From NCBI GenBank assembly GCA_947367255.1, contig CANBCZ010000016.1, positions 1 to 41,714 on the forward strand: a DNA stretch of 41,714 bases. The letters are read 5' to 3'. Each line of letters opens with the position of its first letter. Within the stretch, counting starts at the first letter, position 1. This stretch comes from an uncultured Alistipes sp. (lineage in GTDB: Bacteria > Bacteroidota > Bacteroidia > Bacteroidales > Rikenellaceae). The translations under genes and the position numbers were made by a program. Below, one piece after another: positions 24,017-33,172 of the stretch. A model generated the notes under the pieces. It did not search any database, had not been told where the DNA came from, and saw only the letters and a list, made by a program, of their open reading frames with translations.

Positions 24017-26578
24017 TTATTCGTTTACATTCTCTGTTGTCTCTACAGCGGGAGCGTCGGTTGTTACCTCCTCAGTCTGTGGAGCATCTGTCAGCTCCTC
24101 CTTTGGCTCCTCACTCTTAGGTACTGCCATTACGGATGCGATAGTGTCACCCTCGCGCAGGTTGATAATCTTCACACCCTGTGTAGCACGACCCGCAAGA
24201 CGAATCTGGTCTACAGATGTACGGATTGTAATACCCGAGCGGTTGATAATCATCAAATCGTTAAGGTCGGTAACGGCCTGGATAGAGATGAGCTTACCTG
24301 TCTTATCGGTGATGTTAATTGTCTTAACACCCTTACCGCCACGGTTAGTTACACGATACTCGTCAAGGTCAGTACGCTTACCGAAGCCATTCTCTGAAAG
24401 AACGAGTACATCCTGCTGTGAGTCTGGCTCGATGCAAATCATACCGATAGCCTCGTTGCCCTCCTCGAGTGTAATACCGCGAACACCCATACTTACACGA
24501 CCTACAGGGCGAACAATCTCCTCATTGAAGCGGATAGCCTTACCCTCGCGTGAAGCAATCATCACCTCAGCCTTACCGCTTGTCAGCTTAGCCTCGATGA
24601 GCTGGTCGCTTTCTCTAATAACGATTGCATTGACGCCGTTAGTACGTGGACGAGAGTAAGCTTCAAGTTTTGTCTTCTTGATAATACCCTCTTTTGTACA
24701 CATAATAATGTAATTATTATTTACGTACTCCTCGTCATTAAGGCGCTTGCAGTTGATATATGCACGAACCTTGTCGTCTGGCTCAATCTGGATGACGTTC
24801 TGAATTGCACGACCCTTAGATGCACGAGTACCCTCAGGAATCTCGTAAACCTTGAGCCAGTAGCAACGACCCTTCTCGGTGAAGAACATCATTGTATTGT
24901 GCATAGACGCTACGTAGATGTGCTCGATAAAGTCCTCGTCGCGTGTTGCGCTACCCTTTGCACCTACACCACCACGGTTCTGTGTGCGGTACTCAGAGAG
25001 CGATGTACGCTTGATGTAACCCATGTGTGAGATGGTGATAACCATATCCTCATCTGCATAGAAGTCCTCTGGATTAAACTCCTCTGAAGAGTAAACAATC
25101 TCCGAACGACGCTCGTCAGCATACTTCTCGCGTACCTCGATAAGCTCGTCCTTAACAATCTTGAGCTGCAGGTCGCGGCTACCCAGAATAGCTGTAAACT
25201 CGGCGATGCTTGCCTCGAGCTGATCACGCTCGGCAGTAAGCTTGCCATGCTCAAGACCTGTCAGAGCACCCAGACGCATTGCTACGATAGCTGCTGCCTG
25301 AAGCTCGCTCAGGTTGAAGCGCTCCATCAGTGCCTGACGGGCATCCTCAGGTGTGCGCTGTGCACGGATAGTGTGAACCACCTCGTCGATATTGTCCTGC
25401 GCGATAAGCAGACCCTGTACGATGTGCAGACGGTCCTGTGCAACCTTCAAGTCGTGCTGTGTACGACGAACGACAACCTCGTGACGGTGGTCTACGAAGT
25501 GTGCGATAAGCTGCTTGAGGTTCAGAAGCTCAGGACGACCATTTACAAGGGCGATGTTGTTCACTGCAAATGATGACTGGAGAGCAGTGTGCTTGAAGAG
25601 CATATTTACCACAACATTTGCCACTGCATCCTGCTTGAGCTGAACAACAAGGCGGATACCGTCGCGGTCAGATGACTCGTCGTTCACATCAGAGATACCC
25701 TCAATCTTACCATCCTTAATCAGCTTGCCGATAGTATCGCAAAGCTCATCCTTACGAACCATATAAGGCATCTCGGTAAAGACAATCTGCTGACGGTTGT
25801 TCTTTGTAGTCTCAATCTCGTACTTTGCACGGATAACCACGCGACCACGACCTGTAAGCAGCGCCTCCTTGATACCTGCGTAGCCGTAGAGGATACCGCC
25901 TGTAGGGAAGTCCGGACCCTTGACAAAGTGGAGCAGATCCTCACACATACAGTCAGGGTTGTCGATATATGCGCAACAAGCATCCACAACCTCACCGAGG
26001 TTATGCGGAGCCATATTTGTCGCCATACCTACCGCAATACCGCTCGCACCGTTTACCAGCAGCAACGGAATACGGGTTGGCAGAACTGTTGGTTCAAGCT
26101 CCTCACCGTCGAAGTTAGGAGTCCAATCAATAGTCTGCTTGTCGATATCAGCCATAACCTCTGCCGAGATCTTCTGCAGGCGAGCCTCTGTATAACGCAT
26201 AGCTGCCGGAGAGTCACCGTCCATCGAACCGAAGTTACCCTGACCATCCACAAGCGGATAACGCATTGCCCAATCCTGTGCCATACGACACATAGCATCA
26301 TAAACTGACGAGTCGCCGTGTGGGTGGAACTTACCGAGCACATCACCGACGATACGCGCAGACTTACGAGTCTCCTTATCGTAGTAGAGGTGCAGGTGCT
26401 CGCTCATATCGAAAAGGATACGACGATGCACCGGCTTGAGTCCGTCCCTTACATCAGGCAGAGCACGCGAAACAATTACCGACATCGAGTAGTTGATGTA
26501 GGCGGTCTTCATCTGCTCCTCGATATTTACCTTATCGATTCTGCCGACCAGACCATTATTCATCTCTTCTAATTCCAT
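24017..26578 (-). CDS. gyrA: DNA gyrase subunit A
   Basis: This 853-residue protein is the DNA-cutting subunit of gyrase. It shows [20 protein letters not shown] (30-49), the quinolone-resistance region [17 protein letters not shown] (about 85-101) and the catalytic Tyr129 in [10 protein letters not shown]. Ser90 and Asp94, equivalent to E. coli Ser83 and Asp87, are the susceptible-type residues. C-terminal beta-pinwheel blades follow; the GyrA box is readable as NRGGKGVKT. The acidic tail ([16 protein letters not shown]) is usual for the phylum. Confidence 0.96.
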   Translation of the reverse strand: MELEEMNNGLVGRIDKVNIEEQMKTAYINYSMSVIVSRALPDVRDGLKPVHRRILFDMSEHLHLYYDKETRKSARIVGDVLGKFHPHGDSSVYDAMCRMAQDWAMRYPLVDGQGNFGSMDGDSPAAMRYTEARLQKISAEVMADIDKQTIDWTPNFDGEELEPTVLPTRIPLLLVNGASGIAVGMATNMAPHNLGEVVDACCAYIDNPDCMCEDLLHFVKGPDFPTGGILYGYAGIKEALLTGRGRVVIRAKYEIETTKNNRQQIVFTEMPYMVRKDELCDTIGKLIKDGKIEGISDVNDESSDRDGIRLVVQLKQDAVANVVVNMLFKHTALQSSFAVNNIALVNGRPELLNLKQLIAHFVDHRHEVVVRRTQHDLKVAQDRLHIVQGLLIAQDNIDEVVHTIRAQRTPEDARQALMERFNLSELQAAAIVAMRLGALTGLEHGKLTAERDQLEASIAEFTAILGSRDLQLKIVKDELIEVREKYADERRSEIVYSSEEFNPEDFYADEDMVITISHMGYIKRTSLSEYRTQNRGGVGAKGSATRDEDFIEHIYVASMHNTMMFFTEKGRCYWLKVYEIPEGTRASKGRAIQNVIQIEPDDKVRAYINCKRLNDEEYVNNNYIIMCTKEGIIKKTKLEAYSRPRTNGVNAIVIRESDQLIEAKLTSGKAEVMIASREGKAIRFNEEIVRPVGRVSMGVRGITLEEGNEAIGMICIEPDSQQDVLVLSENGFGKRTDLDEYRVTNRGGKGVKTINITDKTGKLISIQAVTDLNDLMIINRSGITIRTSVDQIRLAGRATQGVKIINLREGDTIASVMAVPKSEEPKEELTDAPQTEEVTTDAPAVETTENVNE

Positions 26579-26622
26579 AATATAAGTTTAAGTTATCTTT
26601 ACTATTTACATTTTTGCACGCG

Positions 26623-26630
26623 CAAAAATA
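26623..26630 (-). promoter_or_regulatory. Predicted -7 box of gyrA
   Basis: The minus strand reads TATTTTTG about 45 nt before the gyrA start codon, flanked by a short GCGC palindrome. The rest of the spacer 26579-26743 is AT-rich. Confidence 0.45.
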
Positions 26631-26743
26631 GCGTTTTTTTTCGATTCTGACAACTTTATCAAAATCTTTTACGCGCTTTTATAGTAAAAAAGTATGAAAA
26701 TAGGCGATTATTGCCCCATTTTAGGCGATTTTAGGGCATTTGA

Positions 26744-28660
26744 TTATTTTTCCGACCCCCTGTCGGGCAGAATGGAGAATGTAGAGTTTTCGCCGACAAC
26801 TATCTTTTGCGCCTCGGCAAGGGCATAGAGTGCCTCGGTGATACTCTCGGCAGGAGCAGTTACTCGCTGGACAATCTGACGCAGCGTACACTCCCCCTCT
26901 TCAAGCACCTCCAGAACCATATCTGCCACAGCCCTCTCGCTCTTGGCATTGCGCTTGGCAGCAAGACATATATCGCAACAACCGCACGGCTGTGCATTCT
27001 TATCGCCCAGATAGCGACTAATCATCACGCTGCGACAACAATCTGTACTCTCCGCGTACTCCGCCATAGCCTTCAGACGACGGAATATCTGCTCCTTGCG
27101 GCGGGTGTAGGTACTCGGAGAGATATAGAGGTCAGACAGTGGCAGTCGCTCCTCCAACATACGGATTATCGGCGAGTGGTTGGTCGGCACATAGCGAATA
27201 ATCTTACGCATCCACAGCTCCTTGAGCGACTCGTGCACCTCCGCGTGGGTACAGTTGCACATAGTGGCAAGGACCATCTCGTCTATCGGTCTGAACTCGG
27301 TAAACAGTCCGTTATAAAGACGCAACAACGCAAGCACGACAGACTCTGTGCGCTTCGAAAACTCTACTTTATAGAGGTCATCCCTGCCCACACAGAATAT
27401 CAGACGCGCTGGGCTATCCGACTCCTCGACATAGGCGAGGTACTCGTTTCGCTCCAAAAGTTCTATCGCACCCAGCACCTCCGTATGGAAGAAGTAGCCA
27501 TATTTTTTACAGAAATCGTAGATATTGAAGATATATGAACAGCCCTTTCCGTCGCCATTTGCAATCATCAAAAACGAGCATAGCTGGTCGTAAATCTTCT
27601 TCACCTTCTCCACCGGCGGAAAACTATTCTCCACGCGCTGACGCATCAGCTCATAGTCCCTCTCCTGTGTCAGCAGCACAGCATAGCTGCGTCCTCCGTC
27701 ACGACCTGCACGACCCGCCTCCTGATAGTAACTCTCTATGGTGTCACTCATCGAGTAGTGGATAACAAAGCGAACATCGCCCTTGTCGATACCCATACCG
27801 AAGGCATTTGTGGCAACCATTACACGCACCTTGCCGCTCACCCACTCATCCTGTCTTATCGAGCGCTCCTCGCTTGGTAGTCCGCCGTGGTAGTAGGAGG
27901 CGCCAACTCCCTGCTGCACAAGCCATTCGGCAAGCACCTCGGCATCTTTGCGACGACGCGTATAGATAATTCCCGAGCCGGGCACCTTGTCCAAAATATT
28001 GAGAATCATACCCTCCTTATCATCCGTTTTACGAACGACATATCTGAGGTTTGGACGGGCAAAAGAGCTTCGCAGAATATGCTTCTCGCCAAAGCGCAAC
28101 ACGCTCATAATATCCTCCGCCACCTCGTCTGTTGCCGATGCCGTAAGGGCAAGAACGGGCACCTCGGGCATCAGCTCTCGCAGCTGTACGATATGGCGAT
28201 ATGCAGGGCGAAAATCGTAGCCCCACTCCGAGATACAGTGTGCCTCATCGACAGCTATCAGCGCCACATTCATTCGTCTGGCACGAACACGAAATATCGG
28301 GGTATCTATGCGCTCGGGAGCGATATACAGGAACTTCACATCTCCATAGGCACAGTTGTCCAACAGCCTGTCAATCTTCTGATTAGAGAGTCCTGAGTGG
28401 ATTGCCACCGCCGATATGCCGCGGCGTTTAAGACCATCGACCTGATCCTTCATCAGCGCAATGAGCGGAGTGACGACAATGCAGAGCCCCTCCTGCGCGA
28501 GTGTCGGCAGCTGATAAGTGAGCGACTTACCACCTCCCGTAGGCATAAGGGCAAGGGTATCCCTGCCCGACATTACGGACGAGATTATCTCGTACTGCAT
28601 CGGACGGAAGTCGCTATAGCCCCAATATTGGCTCAGTATGGAGGTCAATTTCTCTCTCAT
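26744..28660 (-). CDS. recQ: ATP-dependent DNA helicase RecQ
   Basis: This 638-residue 3'-5' helicase has FRPMQYEII (motif 0), LMPTGGGKSLTYQLP (motif I), AVDEAHCISEWGYDFRP (motif II), ATNAFGMGIDKGDVRFVIHY (motif V) and QEAGRAGRDG (motif VI). The RecQ-C-terminal zinc cysteines are at about 545-575 (CGCCDIC). After that comes a short winged helix (RQIVQRVTAPAESITEALYA) in place of a standard HRDC domain. It is divergent from the sugar acetyltransferase gene; no clear promoter of its own was identified. Confidence 0.94.
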   Translation of the reverse strand: MREKLTSILSQYWGYSDFRPMQYEIISSVMSGRDTLALMPTGGGKSLTYQLPTLAQEGLCIVVTPLIALMKDQVDGLKRRGISAVAIHSGLSNQKIDRLLDNCAYGDVKFLYIAPERIDTPIFRVRARRMNVALIAVDEAHCISEWGYDFRPAYRHIVQLRELMPEVPVLALTASATDEVAEDIMSVLRFGEKHILRSSFARPNLRYVVRKTDDKEGMILNILDKVPGSGIIYTRRRKDAEVLAEWLVQQGVGASYYHGGLPSEERSIRQDEWVSGKVRVMVATNAFGMGIDKGDVRFVIHYSMSDTIESYYQEAGRAGRDGGRSYAVLLTQERDYELMRQRVENSFPPVEKVKKIYDQLCSFLMIANGDGKGCSYIFNIYDFCKKYGYFFHTEVLGAIELLERNEYLAYVEESDSPARLIFCVGRDDLYKVEFSKRTESVVLALLRLYNGLFTEFRPIDEMVLATMCNCTHAEVHESLKELWMRKIIRYVPTNHSPIIRMLEERLPLSDLYISPSTYTRRKEQIFRRLKAMAEYAESTDCCRSVMISRYLGDKNAQPCGCCDICLAAKRNAKSERAVADMVLEVLEEGECTLRQIVQRVTAPAESITEALYALAEAQKIVVGENSTFSILPDRGSEK

Positions 28661-28716
28661 CGGTCGCTAAATTACACTTTTTTTTGCAGACTGATACCTC
28701 TTTTCGGTAAAAATTG

Positions 28717-28724
28717 TATCTTTG
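28717..28724 (+). promoter_or_regulatory. Predicted -7 box of the acetyltransferase-ruvA operon
   Basis: TATCTTTG lies 17 nt before the ATG at 28742. Because transcription would begin near 28730, an upstream in-frame extension of the reading frame (to 28397) cannot be translated from this promoter. Confidence 0.7.
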
Positions 28725-28741
28725 TAAGCAAATTGACACCT

Positions 28742-29296
28742 ATGAAGAGTGAATTTCAGAAGATGATGGACGGGGAGCTCTACAACTTCCACGACCCAGA
28801 GGTAGAGAGAGCCTTTGCCCGCAGCAAAGAGTTGCTCGTAAAACTCAACTCTATGACCCGTCGTGACCCCGAGTTCCCGGCACTACTCCGCGAGCTTATC
28901 CCCGAGATGGCGGAGAGCTCGACCATCTCTGTACCATTCTACTGCGATGTGGGCTTCAGAATCAAGATTGGCGAACACTCCTTTATAAATAAAAACTGCA
29001 CCTTCCTCGACTCGGGCGGCATTACTATCGGCAGCTACACCAAGATTGGTCCAAACTGCGGCTTCTACACCCCGCAGCACCCGACAAACTACCTCGAGCG
29101 TCGCAAACCGATAGAGACCGGTATGCCTATCAAAATCGGTGACGACTGCTGGATTGGCGGCGGCGTGACAATCTGTCCGGGTGTCACTATCGGCGACCGT
29201 TGCATTATCGCCGCAGGCAGTGTCGTTACAAAGGATATACCCGACGACAGCCTCGCTGCAGGCTGTCCGGCAGAGGTCAAGAAGAAGTTACTATAA
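28742..29296 (+). CDS. Sugar O-acetyltransferase, maltose/galactoside type
   Basis: This 184-residue left-handed beta-helix enzyme is of the Maa/LacA/NodL group. The N-terminal Mac domain (KSEFQKMMDGELYNFHDPEV) is followed by hexapeptide repeats: INKNCTFLDSGGITIGSYTK, IGDDCWIGGGVTICPGVTIG and GDRCIIAAGSVVTKDIP. The catalytic His is in YTPQHPTNYLERR. It would move acetyl from acetyl-CoA to a sugar hydroxyl; the sugar is unknown. ATG 28742 was chosen because the promoter and the Mac domain start there. ruvA follows after 15 nt. Confidence 0.93.
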   Translation: MKSEFQKMMDGELYNFHDPEVERAFARSKELLVKLNSMTRRDPEFPALLRELIPEMAESSTISVPFYCDVGFRIKIGEHSFINKNCTFLDSGGITIGSYTKIGPNCGFYTPQHPTNYLERRKPIETGMPIKIGDDCWIGGGVTICPGVTIGDRCIIAAGSVVTKDIPDDSLAAGCPAEVKKKLL

Positions 29297-29311
29297 ATAC
29301 CGCAAAACGCT

Positions 29312-29908
29312 ATGTACGAATATATTACCGGAACACTTACCGAGATTGCCCCTGCCTATGCCGTTGTCGAGGCGGGCGGTATCGGCTACTTTATAAATAT
29401 CTCACTGCAGACCTACTCCGAGATTGAGCACAACGAACAGGTAAAACTATACCTCCACTACATCGTTCGCGAGGATGCTCATATCCTCTATGGCTTTGCC
29501 TCAAAGGCGGAGCGCGAGCTGTTCCGACTCCTTATCGGCGTGTCGGGCGTGGGTGGAAATACGGCGCGTATGATTCAATCGACCTACTCCCCTACCGAAC
29601 TGAGAAATATCATCGGCTCGGGCAATGCCGTACTGCTCAAAAATGTCAAGGGTTTAGGTCTTAAAACCGCACAGAAGATTATCGTCGAGCTGAGCGGCAA
29701 GATGGTCGATCTGAAGGTAGACGACAAACTCTCGGGCACAAAGGGAGCCACCGTAATCAACAACGAGACCTACGACGAGGCACTCGCAGCACTCGTTATG
29801 CTCGGCTTCCAAAAAACCGCATCCGAAAAGGTCCTCAAAAAGCTGTTCAAGGAGAATCCCGACCTCCGCGTCGAGGAGGCTATCCGCCTTGCACTCAAGC
29901 AGTTGTAG
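29312..29908 (+). CDS. ruvA: Holliday junction branch migration protein RuvA
   Basis: This 198-residue protein forms the tetramer that binds four-way junctions and guides RuvB. Domain I opens MYEYITGTLTEIAPAYAVVE; helix-hairpin-helix motifs are LIGVSGVGGNTARMI and LKNVKGLGLKTAQKIIVELS; domain III is the C-terminal helical part (EALAALVMLGFQKTASEKVL). Length is normal. No ruvB or ruvC is adjacent. Confidence 0.97.
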   Translation: MYEYITGTLTEIAPAYAVVEAGGIGYFINISLQTYSEIEHNEQVKLYLHYIVREDAHILYGFASKAERELFRLLIGVSGVGGNTARMIQSTYSPTELRNIIGSGNAVLLKNVKGLGLKTAQKIIVELSGKMVDLKVDDKLSGTKGATVINNETYDEALAALVMLGFQKTASEKVLKKLFKENPDLRVEEAIRLALKQL

Positions 29909-29931
29909 TTGCAGCATACGTTGCGATCCAT

Positions 29932-30045
29932 TGCGGATTTAGGATAGCAGTATGCTATTCAATAAAATAAAACCCTTCACTTTCAAGCAAGCTTGAGTGA
30001 GGGGTTTTCTTTTATTGCGCTATCTTCGATAGCATCCTAAATCCG
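29932..30045 (+). terminator. Long nested palindrome ending the ruvA transcript
   Basis: TGCGGATTTAGGAT (29932) pairs with ATCCTAAATCCG (30034-30045). Inside lies a classical terminator, AAAACCC-TTCACTTTCAAGC with GCTTGAGTGAGGGGTTTT (29969-30007), then CTTTT. The inner and outer sequence words recur behind dnaK at about 35087-35151. Confidence 0.8.
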
Positions 30046-30088
30046 AAAACGATTGCTGATACTAAAACTTTACAAAAATATTTACATT

Positions 30089-30122
30089 TCCCCCAAACCC
30101 CCTTTTGGAAAAAGGGGGCTTA
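30089..30122. repeat. Copy of the CCCCCAAACCCCCTTTT intergenic repeat
   Basis: CCCCCTTTTGGAAAAAGGGGG hairpin with flanks matching the units at 1-180; it continues with TGGCTACGCAGTAC near 30160. The region 29909-30561 has no gene, only this repeat, the ruvA terminator and two dispersed palindromes. Confidence 0.65.
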
Positions 30123-30243
30123 GTCGCTTCGCTCCGGGTGCACAAATTTTTCGGGTTTCCTGGCTACGCAGTACAGCTAACGCAGTAAAAATAGCCAAAC
30201 TAAAAGCAAATAAGAGTTTGCACGCCAATTACTCTGTGCATTG

Positions 30244-30370
30244 TTTTATCGTCAAAAGGTAGTAGTAGCAACGCTCGGCACAAAAAACAGCGATGGGCTG
30301 TACTAAGGCGTACTGCTCATTGCTGACATATCGCGTTAGCGGCAGTAAATGCGCCGCTATCACGACAAAT
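30244..30370. repeat. Dispersed palindromic element, copy D
   Basis: About 127 bp from TTTTATCGTCAAAAGG to CGCTATCACGACAAAT. The central stem is CAGCGATGGGC with GCTCATTGCTG, inner GTAC/GTAC arms; the right-arm hairpin is GCGGC-AGTAAATGC-GCCGC. Copy E follows after about 41 bp in the same orientation. Confidence 0.8.
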
Positions 30371-30411
30371 TCACGGCAAAATAATTTGCAGTCTGAATAA
30401 TCCGCACAACA

Positions 30412-30538
30412 TTTTATCGTCAGAGTGGTGCAGTTACCACGCTCGGCGCGATTGGAGGCGATGGGCTGTACCGAGCGTACTGCTCATTGCTGACATATCG
30501 CGTTAGCGGCAGTAAATGCGCCGCTATCACGATAAAAT
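30412..30538. repeat. Dispersed palindromic element, copy E
   Basis: About 127 bp from TTTTATCGTCAGAGTGG to CGCTATCACGATAAAA. Its right two-fifths are identical to copy D, including the GCGGC/GCCGC hairpin. It ends 23 bp before the -7 box of the FKBP gene. Confidence 0.8.
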
Positions 30539-30561
30539 TTGCGGATTATAATAATATTTAT

Positions 30562-30569
30562 TATCTTTG
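30562..30569 (+). promoter_or_regulatory. Predicted -7 box of the FKBP lipoprotein pair
   Basis: TATCTTTG sits 14 nt before ATG 30584 and 8 nt before ATG 30578. This places transcription start after the in-frame ATG at 30539, so the longer reading frame is unlikely. Confidence 0.7.
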
Positions 30570-30583
30570 CGCGTTATATGGCT

Positions 30584-31189
30584 ATGAAAGAGGTGATATA
30601 CGCGCTGATGATGGCGGGAGCATTGCTTACGAGCGGATGCAATAAGGATGAGGATATACTGACGAAGCAGAAGGATGCAATTGTCAGGTATCTGACATCG
30701 TCGCGCAAAATGGTTGCTGAGCAGGAGGTGGGTAATGTGATTGAGGAGAACCCACCATTCTACACACAGTTTGGTCAGGATGTGTTCAGACACATTGTAA
30801 ACTACTATGAGGAGGGTAGAGAGGACTGGGCGGCAGTGGAGCCGACAAGTACTTTGGACATAAGTTTTGCAGCCTACACCTTCAGCGGCAGTGAGCCGAC
30901 AAAGGCGCAGCTCTACTGGTCGAACATCCCTGCTCTGATTTCGGAGATTGAGGCATCGAACAACAACCAATACGACAACCTTATATGGTCGGAGGAGCCA
31001 CTGACGGTGCAGCTTGGTCGCGGAGCGGTGATCAGGGGTCTTGAGGAGGCGTTGATAGGCTGTTATGCGCAGGACTCGGTGCAGGTATATATGACAAGTG
31101 CAGCGGCATACGGCAAGCACGCCCTCGGAAATGTAGCGAAGGATAGCTCTGTGGCGTGGTATATTAAGATTTTGAATGTAACAAAATAG
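30584..31189 (+). CDS. FKBP-type peptidyl-prolyl isomerase lipoprotein
   Basis: This 201-residue lipoprotein starts MKEVIYALMMAGALLTSGC with lipid Cys19; the next residues, NKDED, resemble the acidic/lysine signal for surface display of Bacteroidota lipoproteins. The C-terminal half has an FKBP fold: VQLGRGAVIRGLEEALIG, then VQVYMTSAAAYGKHALGNVA and WYIKILNV. It would assist proline isomerisation or act as a chaperone outside the cytoplasm. ATG 30584 best fits the signal peptide; 30578 (two residues more) is also possible. The second FKBP lipoprotein follows after 4 nt. Confidence 0.85.
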   Translation: MKEVIYALMMAGALLTSGCNKDEDILTKQKDAIVRYLTSSRKMVAEQEVGNVIEENPPFYTQFGQDVFRHIVNYYEEGREDWAAVEPTSTLDISFAAYTFSGSEPTKAQLYWSNIPALISEIEASNNNQYDNLIWSEEPLTVQLGRGAVIRGLEEALIGCYAQDSVQVYMTSAAAYGKHALGNVAKDSSVAWYIKILNVTK

Positions 31190-31193
31190 GAAT

Positions 31194-32789
31194 ATGAAGA
31201 TTATTATAACACTACTTTTATCTCTCTTTGCGCTCACATCGTGCGTTACTGAGCCTGAGTATTCGGGCGATGAGTTGGAGGCTCGTTCACTCAAGGCGTG
31301 GATGAAGAAGAACCATCCCGAGTTGGTAGGCAACTATCAGGAGAATGGTGGCTACTATGTCGAGGTTCTCAAGTGGGGCGACAGCACCGCTGCGGCTGAT
31401 GCGGCAGATGCAGAGAACGACTTGGGCGGTCAGGCGATTATGGATCAGGATACCTGTTGGGTGTACTACAACTTTACAGGTTACAACCTCGATGGCAGTG
31501 TCTTTTCTACCCGTGACGAGATTATTGCCCGTATGCAGGCGACCTATTCCGACCGCACACACTATGTCCCTTATGGCAACTACTGCGGCAAGGAGGAGTA
31601 TTACGCCATTGTCGAGGGTAGTTACCTCGCATCGCGCAACAAGATTACTCTGAGCGAGGAGTATGTGGCAAACAACGCCGACATCTGTCAGGGCACAGAG
31701 CTTATGTTGCGCAAGGGCTCAAAGGTGCGTCTTTATATGACTTCGACCATCGGTTACACCTCTAACGGTTCATCTGCCGAGGGTGGTTACGAGGGTCAGT
31801 ACTCCCTCGATGCCAATGTGCCGATGATTCTCGATATGGAGGTTATGCGCGTAGTGAAGAACCCTGCCGATGTGGAGCTCGATATGGTTGAGCAGCTTAT
31901 AAAGCAGAGCAACGAGAGCAGCGAGCAGACCCAGTGGCACCAGATTGAGAATACAGAGGATTCCGACAGCGACACCGGCGAGGAGGAGAACACAGACACC
32001 TCTGCGACAAACCCTGAGGATGGCGATAGCACCACTACCGAGGAGAAGAAGTACCACGAGGGTATCTACTACAACAACACCTTCAAGCCTGAGGAGGAGT
32101 ATGCACACCTCAAGTATGCTCGTCCGGACTTTGCAGGCATCGGTAACCCGTATATAGACACTCAGCGCTATGCCGATATGGCGGCATTCGACAAGAAGCT
32201 GTGGGAGATTCTCGACAAGAAGTTCGAGAAGATGATAAACAAGACCTCGGAGGCAGACGCCAAGGAGGTTACAGAGGACAATGCAGCAATTATCTGGTAT
32301 GTAGGTCGTTTCCTCGACGGTTTTATCTTCGACACAAACATTGCCGAGGTGCGTAAGCTCGCATTTAACGAGGATGGCAGCGAGGATGAGTACAGCTCGG
32401 GCGAGACATCTATCTCATACTCTGTATCGTCAAACAAGGACGAGTACATCAACGCGTGGGCACTCGCCATTCCAAAGCTCCGCTATGGTCGTTGGGGTGC
32501 AATTATCACCACTTCGGGATATGCATACGGAACAAGTGGCGTTTCGGGCGGTACATCATCTACATCGTCAAGCTCCACTGCTGCATACAACAGCCTCGCC
32601 AACCTCTATAATTATTATAGTATGATGGGCTCGGCTTACTACAACCCGTACAGCTACTACAACTACTATAATTATTATGGTGGTTACACCAACTACTACA
32701 ACTACGAGGAGACCACCTCGACTATCGAGACTGAGATTCCGCCGTATGCGCCACTGGTGTTCTACATCTTTATTGAGCCAACCGAGTAG
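31194..32789 (+). CDS. Lipoprotein with two degenerate FKBP-like domains and a Tyr/Asn-rich loop
   Basis: This 531-residue lipoprotein has a signal peptide (MKIIITLLLSLFALTSC, Cys17). The first FKBP-like domain is at about 85-230 (MLRKGSKVRLYMTSTIGYTS and later VPMILDMEVMRVV). An acidic Ser/Thr linker follows (about 245-285, DSDSDTGEEENTDTS). The second FKBP-like domain runs from about 325: IIWYVGRFLDGFIFDTN, then ITTSGYAYG and finally PPYAPLVFYIFIEP. Between these last two strands, where FKBP12 has its short 80s loop, lies an insert of about 67 residues rich in Ser, Tyr and Asn (for example YYNPYSYYNYYNYYGGYTNY). Catalytic activity is uncertain. It probably works with the upstream FKBP. Confidence 0.8.
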   Translation: MKIIITLLLSLFALTSCVTEPEYSGDELEARSLKAWMKKNHPELVGNYQENGGYYVEVLKWGDSTAAADAADAENDLGGQAIMDQDTCWVYYNFTGYNLDGSVFSTRDEIIARMQATYSDRTHYVPYGNYCGKEEYYAIVEGSYLASRNKITLSEEYVANNADICQGTELMLRKGSKVRLYMTSTIGYTSNGSSAEGGYEGQYSLDANVPMILDMEVMRVVKNPADVELDMVEQLIKQSNESSEQTQWHQIENTEDSDSDTGEEENTDTSATNPEDGDSTTTEEKKYHEGIYYNNTFKPEEEYAHLKYARPDFAGIGNPYIDTQRYADMAAFDKKLWEILDKKFEKMINKTSEADAKEVTEDNAAIIWYVGRFLDGFIFDTNIAEVRKLAFNEDGSEDEYSSGETSISYSVSSNKDEYINAWALAIPKLRYGRWGAIITTSGYAYGTSGVSGGTSSTSSSSTAAYNSLANLYNYYSMMGSAYYNPYSYYNYYNYYGGYTNYYNYEETTSTIETEIPPYAPLVFYIFIEPTE

Positions 32790-32799
32790 TCGCAAACTA

Positions 32800-32905
32800 T
32801 TAAAAAGCGAATTTCTTCGTTATACTCATCCTCGAAATCCTCACATACGCTTTAAGTATGCTGCGGTTTCTCGGATTTCGCAAGCCTTGAAATTCATCTT
32901 TTTAA
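32800..32905 (+). terminator. Long nested palindrome after the FKBP pair
   Basis: TTAAAAAGCGAATTTC pairs with GAAATTCATCTTTTTAA; CGAAATCC with GGATTTCG; CATAC with GTATG. The stem is interrupted but spans about 106 bp. It begins 11 nt after the stop codon. Confidence 0.65.
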
Positions 32906-32922
32906 TCGCTTGCATAACACAC

Positions 32923-32952
32923 AAGTCCTGCCAAATGGTGGGACTTTTTGTT
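32923..32952 (+). terminator. Second terminator downstream of the FKBP pair
   Basis: AAGTCCTGCCA and TGGTGGGACTT form an imperfect stem followed by TTTTGTT. It isolates the FKBP operon from dnaK. Confidence 0.65.
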
Positions 32953-32994
32953 AGGGTTTGGTGTCGCAGCTACGCAGTACGGTGCTATTGACTA

Positions 32995-33118
32995 TTGGCA
33001 TTTACCTATATGACATTTTGGCAGACAATTGTACGACTTACTGCCATTTCTGTTTTGGCACATGCTTTTTTGGCAGAAAAATATCTTTGGCAAGAGGTTT
33101 GTTCAGTAGTATGCCAAA
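32995..33118 (+). promoter_or_regulatory. dnaK control region with repeated TTTTGGCA motifs and a -7 box
   Basis: TTGGCA or TTTTGGCA occurs at 32995, 33016, 33053, 33068 and 33085, and the reverse TGCCA at 33042 and 33112. A TATCTTTG -7 box is at 33082-33089, leaving a leader of about 75-80 nt. The density of motifs around the promoter suggests a multi-site operator for a heat-shock regulator. No CIRCE-type repeat (TTAGCACTC) is present. Confidence 0.55.
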
Positions 33119-33172
33119 CGCAAGTTGAAAATAAAATTAAGAATAAGTATAAATATTTAAACTAAAACAATT

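Noticed and set aside
24012..24659. 215-codon plus-strand ORF opposite gyrA
   Set aside because: It is antisense to well-conserved gyrA codons, Ser/Arg/Leu rich, without domains or a promoter; a shadow frame.
28397..28741. N-terminal extension of the sugar acetyltransferase
   Set aside because: It runs antisense through recQ, and the TATCTTTG box at 28717 lies inside it; the conserved Mac domain begins at 28742.
33053..33075. Sigma-54 promoter at dnaK (TGGCAC present)
   Set aside because: The -12 GC is not at the required distance; TTTTT stands where TTGCA is expected, and the same TTTTGGCA word recurs too often to be a single -24 box.
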